NCBI RefSeq assembly: GCF_000003815.2
Contig: NC_049987.1
Span: 25,211,858-25,273,791 of the forward strand
Source: Branchiostoma floridae
Taxonomy: Eukaryota; Chordata; Leptocardii; Amphioxiformes; Branchiostomatidae
Direction of reading: 5' to 3'
DNA: 61,934 nt
Within the stretch, counting starts at the first letter, position 1, and each line of letters opens with the position of its first letter. The position numbers were made by a program, and so were the translations under genes. The notes beneath the pieces were generated by a model that worked only from the letters and a program-made list of their open reading frames with translations, searched no databases and was not told the origin of the DNA. This document shows, in pieces, positions 1 to 11,040 of the stretch.

Positions 1-3000
1 ACCTGTGATTCTTTTCAAGCTCAGCAACAAGCACGTTTATGGCGATTAGCAGCCATTCATGAGCTAACGTCACAAAGACTCACAGATAAAGATGATTTCT
101 ATCTCTCTCATTGTTGATAAGTGTACTAAAAGTCAGAACAAAATGAATTATAATGCCAAAAATTACCAGAGAAAAGGAGCGCAGAGATATACTTCACCTA
201 ACACTTCACAACTATCAGTGTAAACCATACGTTAAACTCAACGTTGATCTATTCATATACTTGTTTGTAAGTTAATCCATTGGTATCCAGTTGTATGTAT
301 GCATGTAGGGTTGTAGAAGACGCTGTACTTCGGTTGTGTCAATAAAGATTGATTTGTGTATCTGCGTAGCTGGAACATCAAATGATCGAAGACTTGTGCG
401 ACGGTTTGATCTATTTTGCACAGCCACTGACAGGCAGACACACTGACAGACAGACATACCTTAGAAAGAAGGAGAAGACGCTGCCAAATCCTGACAAAAT
501 TCCAGATCATACGGAAGGAATACGTTAAGAAGTAAAGGTCAGGATAGTTCTTACTTACTACGTGTAGGTGGCAATTTTCCAAGCAGAAGACAGTTGGGCT
601 CCGGTGTGTTTTAATAAGTTAAACGTCTTTTCAGGATTTAGAACCCTTTTTAAAGGGCTTTCTTATTTGTAAAGAAAGTCCCATAGGATTTAAAGAGCAG
701 AAATATCGTCAAAATACGTCAAAAGTAAGCCAGAGTCTAACTTTTATAGCAATTTCCTTCCTAGCCAGAGGATTTTAACTCGAAAACAGCCCCTGTAGTC
801 CCTACCTGTAGAACGGGGATGGCACAGCGAAGTGGTACCGTCCGATGGTGAACCTCAACATCTATCGCATCATCCGAGGCTGCGGGTATGTTGAAGATCG
901 TGGCACGGGTAATACCAGGGTGCCTGTGAGAGAAATCTCTGCCTTCACTCTGTACAGTCGTTTGGTTTGGTACAAAATGGCTGAATTACTTATTAATAAA
1001 TAGTGCATTCCTGAGGGGTCCAAAGGGCGGCAAATGTGCTTGTTTATTAGTAACAGTTTGATGACGTAGATTTGAATCGGGTCAGGATATCCCAGTAGTA
1101 ACTGTGGCTCAGTAGCCTGGGTACTATCCGGAAAGTAGTCCGCTCAGGCGTTCATTATACACCATATACAGTCGCTTCTAGCTCTGACATTTATTATACA
1201 CTACATATATCGCTTCTCTGCTGTTCCAGAATCGAACATAGGAGCGAACGAATATCCGGATGGTACCCAGGCTAATGGCACAGTGTGCAGCTTTGGAAAA
1301 GCGCATTCCTATTGGTAGCCACTTGCATTGTCGTCACTCTGATAAGGTGCGCTCACACGTGCCTATATATTCAAGTCCGTAGGAGGTCCGTATGGAAGTC
1401 ATAGCCTCTACCAGACTCCACAGGTCGCTGGAAAAATGATGAAAATTGGACAAACTTAGATAGCCAGGTAACATGCCACTAGAGTTAGCTGGTCGCAAAC
1501 GATACTCCTCGGACAGCTAACTCTTCTAGCATGTTATGTGTCTTTATCTGTCGAATTTCTAGAATTAATTTCTAAAATTAGACAAAGACGACTTTCCTCA
1601 CTTCACTCAGGTGTAAATTAGTACCTAGCTTCGGTTAGGGCCGTCCCTCGGATAGGGCGTTTATTGGAGGTTCCGTGTCTGAAGAGAGCCACATCTCGAG
1701 CACGTTAAAGAATCCACAACACTTATCAAAAAGAGTAATGGCCCTTCCCGATGTTGCACTGTTCCGTATAAACCTGGTGTGTTACACCATGAGGCAGTCA
1801 CGTTTCCCAATCGGTCGGACTGTTTGTGGAAACGAAAAATAGAGATATAACACGTAAAAATAACCACAAATAATGCCCACCACTATTCTCTATACGTCTT
1901 GTGTAAAGTTTGGTGTCTTTTATATCATCATCAGTGACTTTTCCTTCCTGAAAGCTGACCGACCGGGCCCTGGGTTTGGACATGTGACGTAGGCCTTACC
2001 GGGTGTGCAATACAAACTGATTACCCTATAGGAAACAATGTGAACCGTGTTTTGTCCTACAAACTGAACCGTTCACCCTCCCTGTTGTGCTTTTCCAGCT
2101 GACCCAGATCTCGGGGGTGTTTGTTTGGGCAATTTATCTCAGTTTGTCCTCTCAAGCCGAGCATCGCGCTCCGCTGGGGTTACTCTGTGTCACGGGTCAG
2201 CCTCTGTTTGCACATCCTTGCTGTTTCTTTACTGCGTGTTCACGCGAGTTACAGTACAATGGAAGCACGTGTTCACTACACAGCGGCACATTTGGAAACA
2301 CCATCTACCTGTCAGATAAAATAAAACCTCCCATGTAAGAATGAATGAATGTTGGACAGTTGAGCCATGGTCGAAGTTATTGAGCTGATGTCAACAAGGA
2401 TTTTAACATGGTCAGCATTGACTGAGGGCGGCAATATACAAAACAAAACTTTGTACGCCTCAGCTCTAGTTGGACTTTCTTACTAGATAATCTGAAATTT
2501 CTCTTCACATCATTTACGTATCAATTGTCAGTTTCTTTTTAGGAAATACATTGTTGAAGTACAGATCCTTCAATCACCGACGTATGGAAGTGGTAATACC
2601 TGACACGTCTCACCGTTTCCAAAACCTTCCCATTTACCTAAGTAAATGTTCCATGGCTTGCTAGTATCTCGTTACCTGGATGTCTAACCGTCATCAACGC
2701 TTGAGTTAAATTGTTTTATCAGAATGAAGAATACACAACACGCACTCAGCTCTGAGAGTTTTTGTATTGGCTAATCGGATGTTCTTTTTCCGCGAGATTT
2801 GCGGAATCAAAAAGTCCACTAAGAGCAAAGTTACAACGTTAACATCGAAATATGTGAAATACACGATATGAGTGGCCTTTACATTTGTTACCAGATGATA
2901 CCAGAATAAGCAGAAAACAATAAGTTAAGCTTAAATTCACAGAGAATGTGACGAAACGTTACTGTTAATTGCTTTATCCCTGTGTTTAAACAATAAAGCT

Positions 3001-4572
3001 CTTCTTCATAGGAATTCTACATTGAATTCGCAAGCCGCTTCTAAATGTTACTGACGGTCTCACAACGACATCTATCATGCATTGCTAGTACTGCAGGTAT
3101 GGATGACAGGCTGAGGTTCTAATTTCGATCTCTAGGAGGCGCTGCCGTAACGTTGAGTTGCAGTTGTCACAAAGTCACAGCGACTTTAGTAAGTTCTACA
3201 AAACACGTGGATTGACATGACGCACAGGTCATTAACATGTCTAGTTTATGCATCACAAACTATTGGTTTAATATATAAGGTATAAACATTCTTTGTCTTT
3301 TACACATCTGCTGATTTGTAATCCACTCCTGGAAAGGAAAAGAAAAGTTCTGAAAGTAATTGAGACGTTCATATCGTTCAGTAGAATATTTTACAGAAGT
3401 AGGAAAAAAAACAGACGTTGATTTATCATTTTGATGGCACCTATTAAATCACTGTTGATATAATACACGGCTACAGCCATCTTTTAAACAAACATGTCTT
3501 TTCCCCGTGTAAGAAACTACAATTCACCCGTTGAGCTGCATGAAGTTTCTTAATCACTATGACCATTTCTCTCTCGAGCTCTCCCATAACAGATGTAACG
3601 GGAGGTGCCCCAACAAGGTACGCTTTTTCTTGCGCTCAAACTCATGGCGCTCCATCGCTAGTTGCCTGAGAGTGGTCAAATTTTGATGACTGAATTTTTT
3701 ACACATAGATTTGAACAACATACTTGAATAAGAAATGCATTCATGTGGTTCATGAACCTTTCGCGCTACATGTTACAAGCGGCAAACAATGTGAGACAAT
3801 TTCGTGTATGTAACCTTCCAATTTTGTGCTACGCTGGACAGTGTGCCTAACTCGGTACGCTTTTTTTACATTTTGCTTTCTTCAGAAGTAAGTGGTAAAT
3901 TTAAGTACACAGAAAAAAATTAATAATATGATATTTTAGCTTTCTTTTTACAGTAAAATCGTGACTGTATGTACTTCTTGTCTCACATGAGGAAGGCTGT
4001 ACCTAGAACAATCCAGCTCATGTTTTTACGGGCAATGGGCTGAATGCACTGATTGTGAATGCCCGACTAAAAAAACCATTACGAAAAAAAGACACCGCTA
4101 ACATCAACAAAACTCGGTCTGATTATATGAAAATATCATCTACATCTCTCTATCAAGTCTTATTTTCATAGACAGCACGAATCATTTGTTACAGTCAAAT
4201 AAATCTTTGGAGCGTACTCTAGTCTGTCACCTTCACGGCCACACTCCCTTGAGAGTACAATGGTGGCAATGTTTATGTCGCTTCCTTTTGGTTGCTTTTC
4301 TACTCAACAGACATTTGAAGACCCATATTCATAGTGTTTTATGGAGCTTTATTTATGTGTATCATGACAGTTGTGTGACTGCTTGAAAGAGTTCGTATAG
4401 TTAGCGACACGAGCCGCCAATACGCAGAGGCCGGTGACCGCAGTGATTCAGCACTGTCAACATTACTGTTAGAATTCTGTTTTTTTTTAAAACATGAAGT
4501 AAATATGTTAAAGTATACTTGGAATGCAAATTAAAGCTGTGTGCATGGACTTGGTTTATTTACCTTTGTAAT
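1..4572. other. Non-coding region, apart from a SINE fragment
   Basis: Only short, unconserved open frames with no recognisable domain are present. The SINE fragment at 1580-1740 is the only assignable element. Confidence 0.6.
1580..1740 (+). mobile_element. SINE body fragment
   Basis: It contains GACTTTCCTCACTTCACTCA, CCTAGCTTCGGTTAGGG and CCCTCGGATAGGG, matching the SINE body at 57740-57850. No tRNA-like head is visible. Confidence 0.6.
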
Positions 4573-4690
4573 CAGCATAGTCAGTGGCAACAAACACGGT
4601 GTACTTATGGATAATAAGATCAGCAAAAAATCCGTTCCGTCTTACGACGGAGACCGTCTTAGGGCGGCCCCCGTTACCCATTTCTCATCG
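4573..4690 (+). repeat. Dispersed element with hairpin, inverted relative to 25095-25215
   Basis: It shares ACACGGTGTACTTATGGATA, then GATCAGCAAAAAATCCGT and CGTCTTAGGGCGGCCCCCGT with the reverse complement of 25110-25215. CCGTCTTACGACGG is a short palindrome within it. Confidence 0.7.
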
Positions 4691-5196
4691 CAAGGGAGAA
4701 CCTCGATGAACTGACATAAAGTGCTACTATTTGGCTATAAATTCCGAGGTCACAGGTCGGAACCACAATGCATCACTGGAACCCAATTCTATCGACCTCT
4801 GACCTTGTTCATCATTTTGGCGGGAAATGATATCAATGTTGGGTGAATTTGGGCCAATGAAAAATGCTCAACTTGCTCCTACTTCCTGTGGTAACGTTAT
4901 AAAGAAAACCACCAATTTGCATGATTTATGTCTAATTCCTATCAGCTTTAGGCCACGTTGATTTGATTATATGGATGACATCCGCGCTCGCACCAATTTT
5001 CGGCTGTTTCCAAAAAAAAAAAAAGTTTTCGACCATACAATAAATTGTGCAAAGCAGCTGTAAAATGAGCACAGATATTCCGTAGATTGAAAAAAAGTAT
5101 CAGAAAACAGATAACTAATGCCAAAGAATGCCAAAATAAAACTAAAGTCAAAGAATAAGATGTGAAAGGACAGAAAGAAAAGAAAGATGTTGTTGG

Positions 5197-5840
5197 TAGG
5201 GGGAGGTACCAGTACAGAAATTAAGGTCCAGAGTATCATTTCCAATTCCGGACCTGAACCTGGACCTGATTGTCTGTGGAAACTTGAGAACTGGCAATAC
5301 TCAAAACAATGGTAATTGGTCAATTTTGCTACAAAGGAATCTGTTTGGTGGATTATTGGACTCCCACTGGCATTTTAAAATCCCATCTCCGTGTAATAAA
5401 GACTAACTCACTGTCTCTGTACCTTTACCCTGGTGGCCATCCGGGATCGGGCAGCTAGGACCTACCCTTTGGAAAGAGTAGCGATAACTCCTTCGGGCTT
5501 AAACTCCCCCGGAGTGCTAATGTGAGATTGTCGGGCTGACTGCCTTGGCTCCCCGAACAAAACTTGCTAACAAACCTCACTAGCTACCCGGTCCTGTCTG
5601 GCTCCCAGGGTACTGTACCTTTGACTATAGAAACTTGGTACAATTGACTATAAACTCTACTTGACTTCCTCTTGTTGTCTTCTTGGCCCCCGGTAAGACC
5701 CCATATGCCTGTCGACATAGTGTGTCCATTTTGTAATTGGCGAAACCTGTTCCTCTGATTTTTTTTCAGGTCTTTTTTTTTATTGGTCCAAGAAGAAAAA
5801 AATGTTTTGCACCCGTATGATGTACTGGTCCCTACACCTA
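5197..5840. mobile_element. hAT-like MITE nested in the outer element
   Basis: The ends are inverted repeats of the form TAGG(G/T)G(G/T)AGGTACCAGTAC. The related copy at 51176-51666 shares ends and interior (TACTCAAAACAAT, GACTCCCACTGGC). The matching part of the outer element at 50600-50640 lacks it. Confidence 0.65.
5426..5612. mobile_element. 187-bp innermost MITE with 9-bp target duplication
   Basis: The element starts TACCCTGG and ends CCAGGGTA. CTGTACCTT flanks it on both sides (5417-5425, 5613-5621). The related copy near 51357 reads CTGTACGATTGACTG without an insert. A 9-bp duplication is usual for Mutator-like elements. Confidence 0.75.
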
Positions 5841-6376
5841 ACTGGTGGTATACCATACTATGTGTGTTTAGTCCTATGTTCAACCTTCCTGGCCACTTTG
5901 ATTTCATACTGAAGGCAACTTTTTTTTTTTTTGGCCAAACTTTTTTTTTATTCGCTCGCTCGCATCAGTTTTGGAGTTCCCAGAGGATGTCATCCATATA
6001 ATCAAATCAACATGGCCTTACGTAAACTCCAAAAGCTACAAGAATGAAATTCCTATTATAGTAGTTACATATATCAGAGTAGTATTTTGGAATCTTAGTG
6101 ATAAATTATAGGATTTCCATACTTGTGACAGGTGAAAGTTATATATACAGGCATAGAATATTCAATCATAGGAGCTATTTGCATAATCAAACTATTTTTG
6201 CGGAAAATGAGGAAAATTATCAGTGATGAGATGCGGAATGGTGTGTTTTTGACATGCTCTATGCTACATGCTCAAACCGGGGCCCGGCCGGGCAGATTTC
6301 GGGAACGAAAAATATGCCATAAAAGACAACAAACTGCACAAGACGTTCAAGAAATGATATGGTTATAAGAAGTACC

Positions 6377-6768
6377 TTAGATAGTCTGGCATATGAAGTA
6401 AAGCAGTAAATCGCATGGTGCATCGAACCAAGTTTTTCCCCTATTGTAGTAGCCAGCACAGTCTTCGCTGCCCACAAGATCGAATGGTTGTCCCGGAGCC
6501 CAGGAGTTGTAGGTCCCAAGTGCAGAACCATCCACCCACTCAAACCTTCCCTCTTCGTGCCGATCGTGCAGGCCGAACCAGAAGGCTCGATCGTCGTTCA
6601 CGGCAATGTGCAAGGAGACCAGGAAGTCGTTGGTCCCAGCGTCTCGGGGCATGGCGAGGGTGCCGCCGTCTTCACCACACGCCGCGGCCGCATCGCTGAA
6701 GGTCTTCGCTGTGTTGAAGGCCTTGTAGCAGATTCCACGGAACACTGCGTAGCCTTTAGGACACGATG
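6377..6768 (-). CDS. Gene A exon 4: C-type lectin-like domain
   Basis: 130 codons to a TAG stop, starting SCPKGYAVFRGICYKAF. Six cysteines fit a long-form CTLD: SCPKG with GICYK, ACGED with FICQ, EDCAG with APCDL. The core motif appears as AFWFGLHDRHEEGRFEWVDG. The calcium-site loop normally has EPN or QPD but reads GQPFD, and the WND triplet reads WFD (KTWFDAPC). Classic calcium-dependent sugar binding is therefore doubtful; a protein ligand or altered sugar specificity is more likely (inference). Confidence 0.9.
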
Positions 6769-9700
6769 CTGGAAAAAGTCGAGTCAAAAACGGATGTAGG
6801 TATAAACATTTGTCATATTAAACAAATGTTCCAGAATTCCATCACTGACAAATCATCAGGAGACCCTATGTCTCCATTGTTATGTGTACTAGTTGAAAAC
6901 TGCATAATCAATGACCAATGTTGCCGAATAAACCATCCCAAATGTCATACATAACAACTGAAACCCAACTTACCTGTAGTCTTACTCGTCTCGTGAAGAC
7001 GCTGCTTCGAGGTGGGGCCGGTTTGGATTCGCTCCTTGTCCAGGTCGCGCTTCAAGGCGTCAACAGTGGTGGACAGTCGGCGTTTGTTGTGTTTGTTGCG
7101 CTTCAAGCCGTCAGTAGTGGTGGACAGTCGGCGTAGGTCGTCTTTGTCGTGCTTCAAGGCGTCAACAGTGTTGGACAGTTGGCGCATGTCGTCTTGGTTG
7201 CGCTTCAAGGCGTCAACAATGGCGGACAGGTCATCTTTGTCGCACTTCAAGGCGTCAACAGTGGTGGACAGTTGGCGCATATCGTCTTGGTCGCGCTTCA
7301 AGGCGTCAACAGTGGCGGACATGTCATCTTGGTCGCGCTTCAAGGCGTCAACAGTGGCGGACATGTCATCTTGGTCGCGCTTCAAGGCGTCAACAGTGGC
7401 GGACATGTCGTCTTGGTCGCGCTTCAAGGCGTCAAAAGTGGTAGTCAGTTGGCGCAAGTTCTCTTGGTCGCACTTCAGGGCGTAAACTTCGGTTGACAGT
7501 AGAGATATTTCCTAAAGAAAAAGTCAGAATATAAAGGTTAATTCGTCAGCTGGTGTGTTACGCCGAAGGGCGGTTATACCGGCTATATAGATACAGATAA
7601 TTATCAACATGTCACATTGAAATAGTGCAAGTGTAGTTGAAAATACATGCACGTTTATTGTAGAAATTCGATTCAAGGCTGTTACTTTTTTGTTTTGTTT
7701 TGTCCCGGTTGTCGACCGGATCCGGTCAGGACGCCTCCCGGACAGGGAGCTTATTATTACTGCACTTAAAGCAATCATATTGTTGCACATGATCAAGTCA
7801 TACCATTACAGAGGGGCGAAGAGTAGTGAACAGGGTTCAGAAACTAGATTCACGTGCCTGTCGTGCTTTCATGATTAGTAGAACTAGGAATTTAACAGTA
7901 TGACGATGAATGGTATGCTGCTATCGTGAAAAAGGGCAGTTCTAGCAAATGTTCTAGCAGTTCAATGTTGTTGCATCACGGTTCTGGTAAGACGACAAAT
8001 ACAGGAAATTTAAGGACAAACAAAACAGTTTGAGCGTGTCAGTTTACAGAAATAGCGATAGATATAGTTTCAGAAGTTCAGCAAATATACGGCGCTTACC
8101 TCTTTATTGATAAACGTCAGAGGAACGAACCCCAAAGTGACCAGGCTTAGCAGCACGACAATGCCGGCGGCCACGTGGCTACGGTGGGAGCCGATGAAGC
8201 TAGAGAGAGCACGGCGGCCGCTTGGTCCTCCAGGATACGTGCGGTCTGATAGCAAAAAAATAGCACCAGACTTAGGTTGATGACATGTACATCTACATTC
8301 ACCAGTTAAAGGTATGCTACGTAGTTTTATCTCAGTGTCCCCCAGAGTTAGACCCTCCTGTCTGTAAACAACAACTTCCAGGTCTCCAGTAGGCACCCTG
8401 GGGGTCTTGCAAAGACATCTTGCAAAGATTACATTTTACAAAAACTATGGTGACACTGTCATCAGACACCCCACTATGCAGACAGTTACACAAGACAGTG
8501 ATAATCCAGATGTGGGCGTGTTTCCCTAGGAAGCATGGATGTCCATGTAGGAAGATGACACTTTCTAGACATGTTTGTATGATGCACTGATGTTGTAACT
8601 GAGCCTTGTTATTCAATGCTAAAGGGTAGATTTAGCTTACTGTGTAAAGAAATGGCAGGAAAATCTACTTTTTGTATTGTCCAAATATTACGTAGCATAG
8701 CTTTAATGAATAAATGTGTCAAAAGGCAGATCAACAGAATACAATGGCGTCATGCCAAGGTTGTGGACCGTTCTCGAGGGAACCTTTAAACAAAGCTGGG
8801 GATTCCATTGTTGATGATCTTAAAGGAGAAATATAAATAGTGCCGTCACGGTGGTACAATTGTACCTCTGCATCGTGGCCATTGGGATTTTCATCATCAT
8901 CATCATCGCCGGTTATCAGTCATTGTTACTGAGGTGGGGCGTCACTGTTCTCCACAGTTTTTTATCTGCTGCTGTCCGTTGCACCCCCTCCCATGTGCAT
9001 CCCAACTCACCATTGGGAGTTTATTTTGACGTCATGAATGTTTTGTTTGTTTGTTTGTTTATTTTTATTTAACCAGGGATACATATCGCCTATTTAGGTG
9101 TTTTTCAAAGTTCCCTGGGGGCAACCCCGAAACATACATGCAACATAAAAGCGATATCAAGTAACATAAATGGTAACATATCGAGTACTAACGAAAATTA
9201 ACACAACTTGGCATACAAATGATAAAGTAAAACAAATCCATTATACAACGTAAGCATAATATAACTCGAAATCATTATCAAAATGGAATAAATGGAAATG
9301 AATGAATGTTTAAGAAACGGCTAACATACAGGTAAAGGTGCGGTCAGGTCATCTATATAAACAAGGTATTGAAATAAGATGTGAACTTCACTGATGAGAT
9401 TCTTATCACGAATTTGGTTTAAAAAGCGAAATTGGTATATGTATCTACGGTAAAAATGATGATGATGATCTACGGAAAAGCAGGCATAGTCTATGGACAT
9501 ATGTTTCTGGGTGTATGTGTGCGGGGGGGGGGGGGGGTCCAAGCTATGCTAGCGTTCACGCTTGTGCTTATATTCAAATTCGCATATGTTTCGTATCGAC
9601 AATTTTGGGTAAAAGTAAAACTTGATGGTAAGAAATCGTTTTTCAATTTGAACAACCGTTGTGCAGTCTGGTCAACTTTGGCAGTATGACGGTGACCCCA

Positions 9701-10272
9701 ATGGCTGCAGTTCGGCATTTGACTTATCGCTACATTACCAAGGAACTTCCTTTACATACCATTATTTACTTTGTGGCAAGTAACTGTCGAATATTGCCGC
9801 TGGAAGAATACAAGAAGCTCGTCTTGTTATTATTCAGCATGAATCTAGCACTGATTGGACGTGTCAACAAGTGAGCTGCAGTAGCGACTCACGAGACTGT
9901 TGAATATCAAAGTTGGGCAAACCGAGTGCTTCAAGCCCTGAAATTATCTGATACTGCAAAAGAGTACATGCATCCTTTGTTTTTTCCTCGAATGTTGTTA
10001 TGTTACTGAACAAGGCAAAATGTTGGCTACCTGCAGACGTGTGCGTTGCGTGACGTTTCACTGCCTCGTCACGTTTCACTGCCTCGGCTTCTTCGTACGT
10101 GTGTGAAGACGCTTCGTGCTCTTCTTTCAACTTGTCATCCCCGTTTACATGGTAGACACGCCCGAGGGAACCACCCTGATGGACCAGGAGGGGGTTGGGG
10201 CGGCGGCCCGCTGGTTTGGCCGCTGCCGGGACCGGAGAGAGGCGACCGAACAGGCTCCGCTTGCTCGTACAT
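6377..10272 (-). CDS. Gene A: stalked type II C-type lectin-like protein, frameshifted in exon 1
   Basis: Exons: 10272-10031, 8245-8100, 7511-6974 and 6768-6377. The anchor, stalk and lectin exons are in phase with each other and end at a TAG stop at 6377. Exon 1 starts MYEQAEPVRS like gene C but is 242 nt long, one base too many for its phase-1 donor. The reading frame switches near 10182, and the ATG frame ends after about 45 codons. Downstream, the second frame (GRVYHVNGDD...YEEAEAVKR) is intact and joins the anchor exon correctly. So the gene is either a pseudogene, carries an assembly error, or uses another first exon. Proteins of this plan act as cell-surface recognition receptors. A weak polyadenylation candidate (AATAAA on the minus strand) lies at about 5947-5952. 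Confidence 0.8.
6974..7511 (-). CDS. Gene A exon 3: coiled-coil stalk with 14- and 17-residue units
   Basis: The 179 residues are an 18-residue opening unit, five 17-residue units, four 14-residue units (MSATVDALKRDQDD three times, LSAIVDALKRNQDD once) and a 20-residue linker ending ETSKTT. The 14-residue units lack the three residues R-Q/R-L of the longer form, a 9-bp difference. The exon ends in phase 1, like the stalk exons of B and C. Confidence 0.9.
8100..8245 (-). CDS. Gene A exon 2: signal-anchor transmembrane segment
   Basis: 146 nt, phase 1 to phase 0. It encodes RTYPGGPSGRRALSSFIGSH, then VAAGIVVLLSLVTLGFVPL and FINKE. It is nearly identical in plan to the gene C anchor. Confidence 0.87.
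8246..10030 (-). other. Intron 1 of gene A
   Basis: No coding sequence seen. Near 9057-9110 the sequence TTTATTTAACCAGGGATAC with CAAAGTTCCCTGGGGGCAA resembles a non-LTR retrotransposon 3' end. A G-run lies at about 9523-9537. Confidence 0.5.
10031..10272 (-). pseudogene. Gene A exon 1: cytoplasmic tail with a one-base frameshift
   Basis: The exon is homologous to gene C 57334-57109. Gene A reads GATGGACCAGGAG on the plus strand where gene C reads GATGGACAGGAG, an extra C near 10182. The ATG frame stops after PCKRG. The other frame has no ATG upstream before a stop. The tail has a duplicated acidic-basic phrase (AEAVKRDEAVKR) not seen in gene C. Confidence 0.7.
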
Positions 10273-11040
10273 TTGTACCGCACTGTGCAGTGAACAGGCG
10301 AACAGTGCAGCAGCCAACGTCAAGGTGCATGAATATGGACAATGATGCCATGATTAGTCTGAAGAAGTTAGGATATATCTACCCATATTTGGAAGTAAGA
10401 CGTGGTATGGCGTGTTGCGAACGGTATTTTGTTTTTCTGCATGAAGCAGACCAATTTTGTTGTTGAGAAAGACGTGAAGCTGGGAGGTAAATAAACTAGA
10501 TATCTTTTTCGGATAAAATCCGGTGTAGATTGTGCCTTGAGCAGCTTGCTCTGAATGTTTGATAGGTTAGGGAGCATAGCGTTAACTAAACAAAAGAAAA
10601 CCGGATGTCTATGATACTCGTTATGCAGGTAGCTTAGATAGAGAATAACATAATGAAATGCATCTTATGTGTGCATGGTGAAATGCAATATTTGCATAAT
10701 TTGTAGGCAGTTCTAAAATTCGTGCGTTTCCATGATAGTGGTAAATGAAAGAACTTCAGACTTACACTTGCCCTATATTTGCCCTACATGTAATTTCTGT
10801 CAGGTGGAATAATATTGACAGATACTAATTACGAAAATATGGACGTAATTTGCTATGTAATTGATAATTAACTTGCCCACTAAGTAATACATTAAAAGAA
10901 ATGTCATACTTATGACGCGTACGTTCGTTAAAGGTTTCTATGATATCCGATATACAGGTATCTTAGAGAATAACTGACAATAATTGAACATTATTAGTCC
11001 TAAAACGAGAAAATGATCAAGAACAACTCAAAGTTCACTT

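Larger units (their letters stand above)
4949..6020. mobile_element. TIR DNA element (outer member of a three-level nest)
   Basis: The ends are inverted repeats: GGCCACGTTGATTTGATTAT at the left, and GGCCATGTTGATTTGATTAT on the reversed right end, continuing into ATGGATGACATCC. A shorter relative in reverse orientation lies at 50452-50780 in gene C. It contains the element at 5197-5840. Confidence 0.75.

Noticed and set aside
9864-10283. Start of gene A at 10283
   Set aside because: The codon there is GTG, not ATG; the homologous ATG is at 10272 in another frame, which is what reveals the frameshift.
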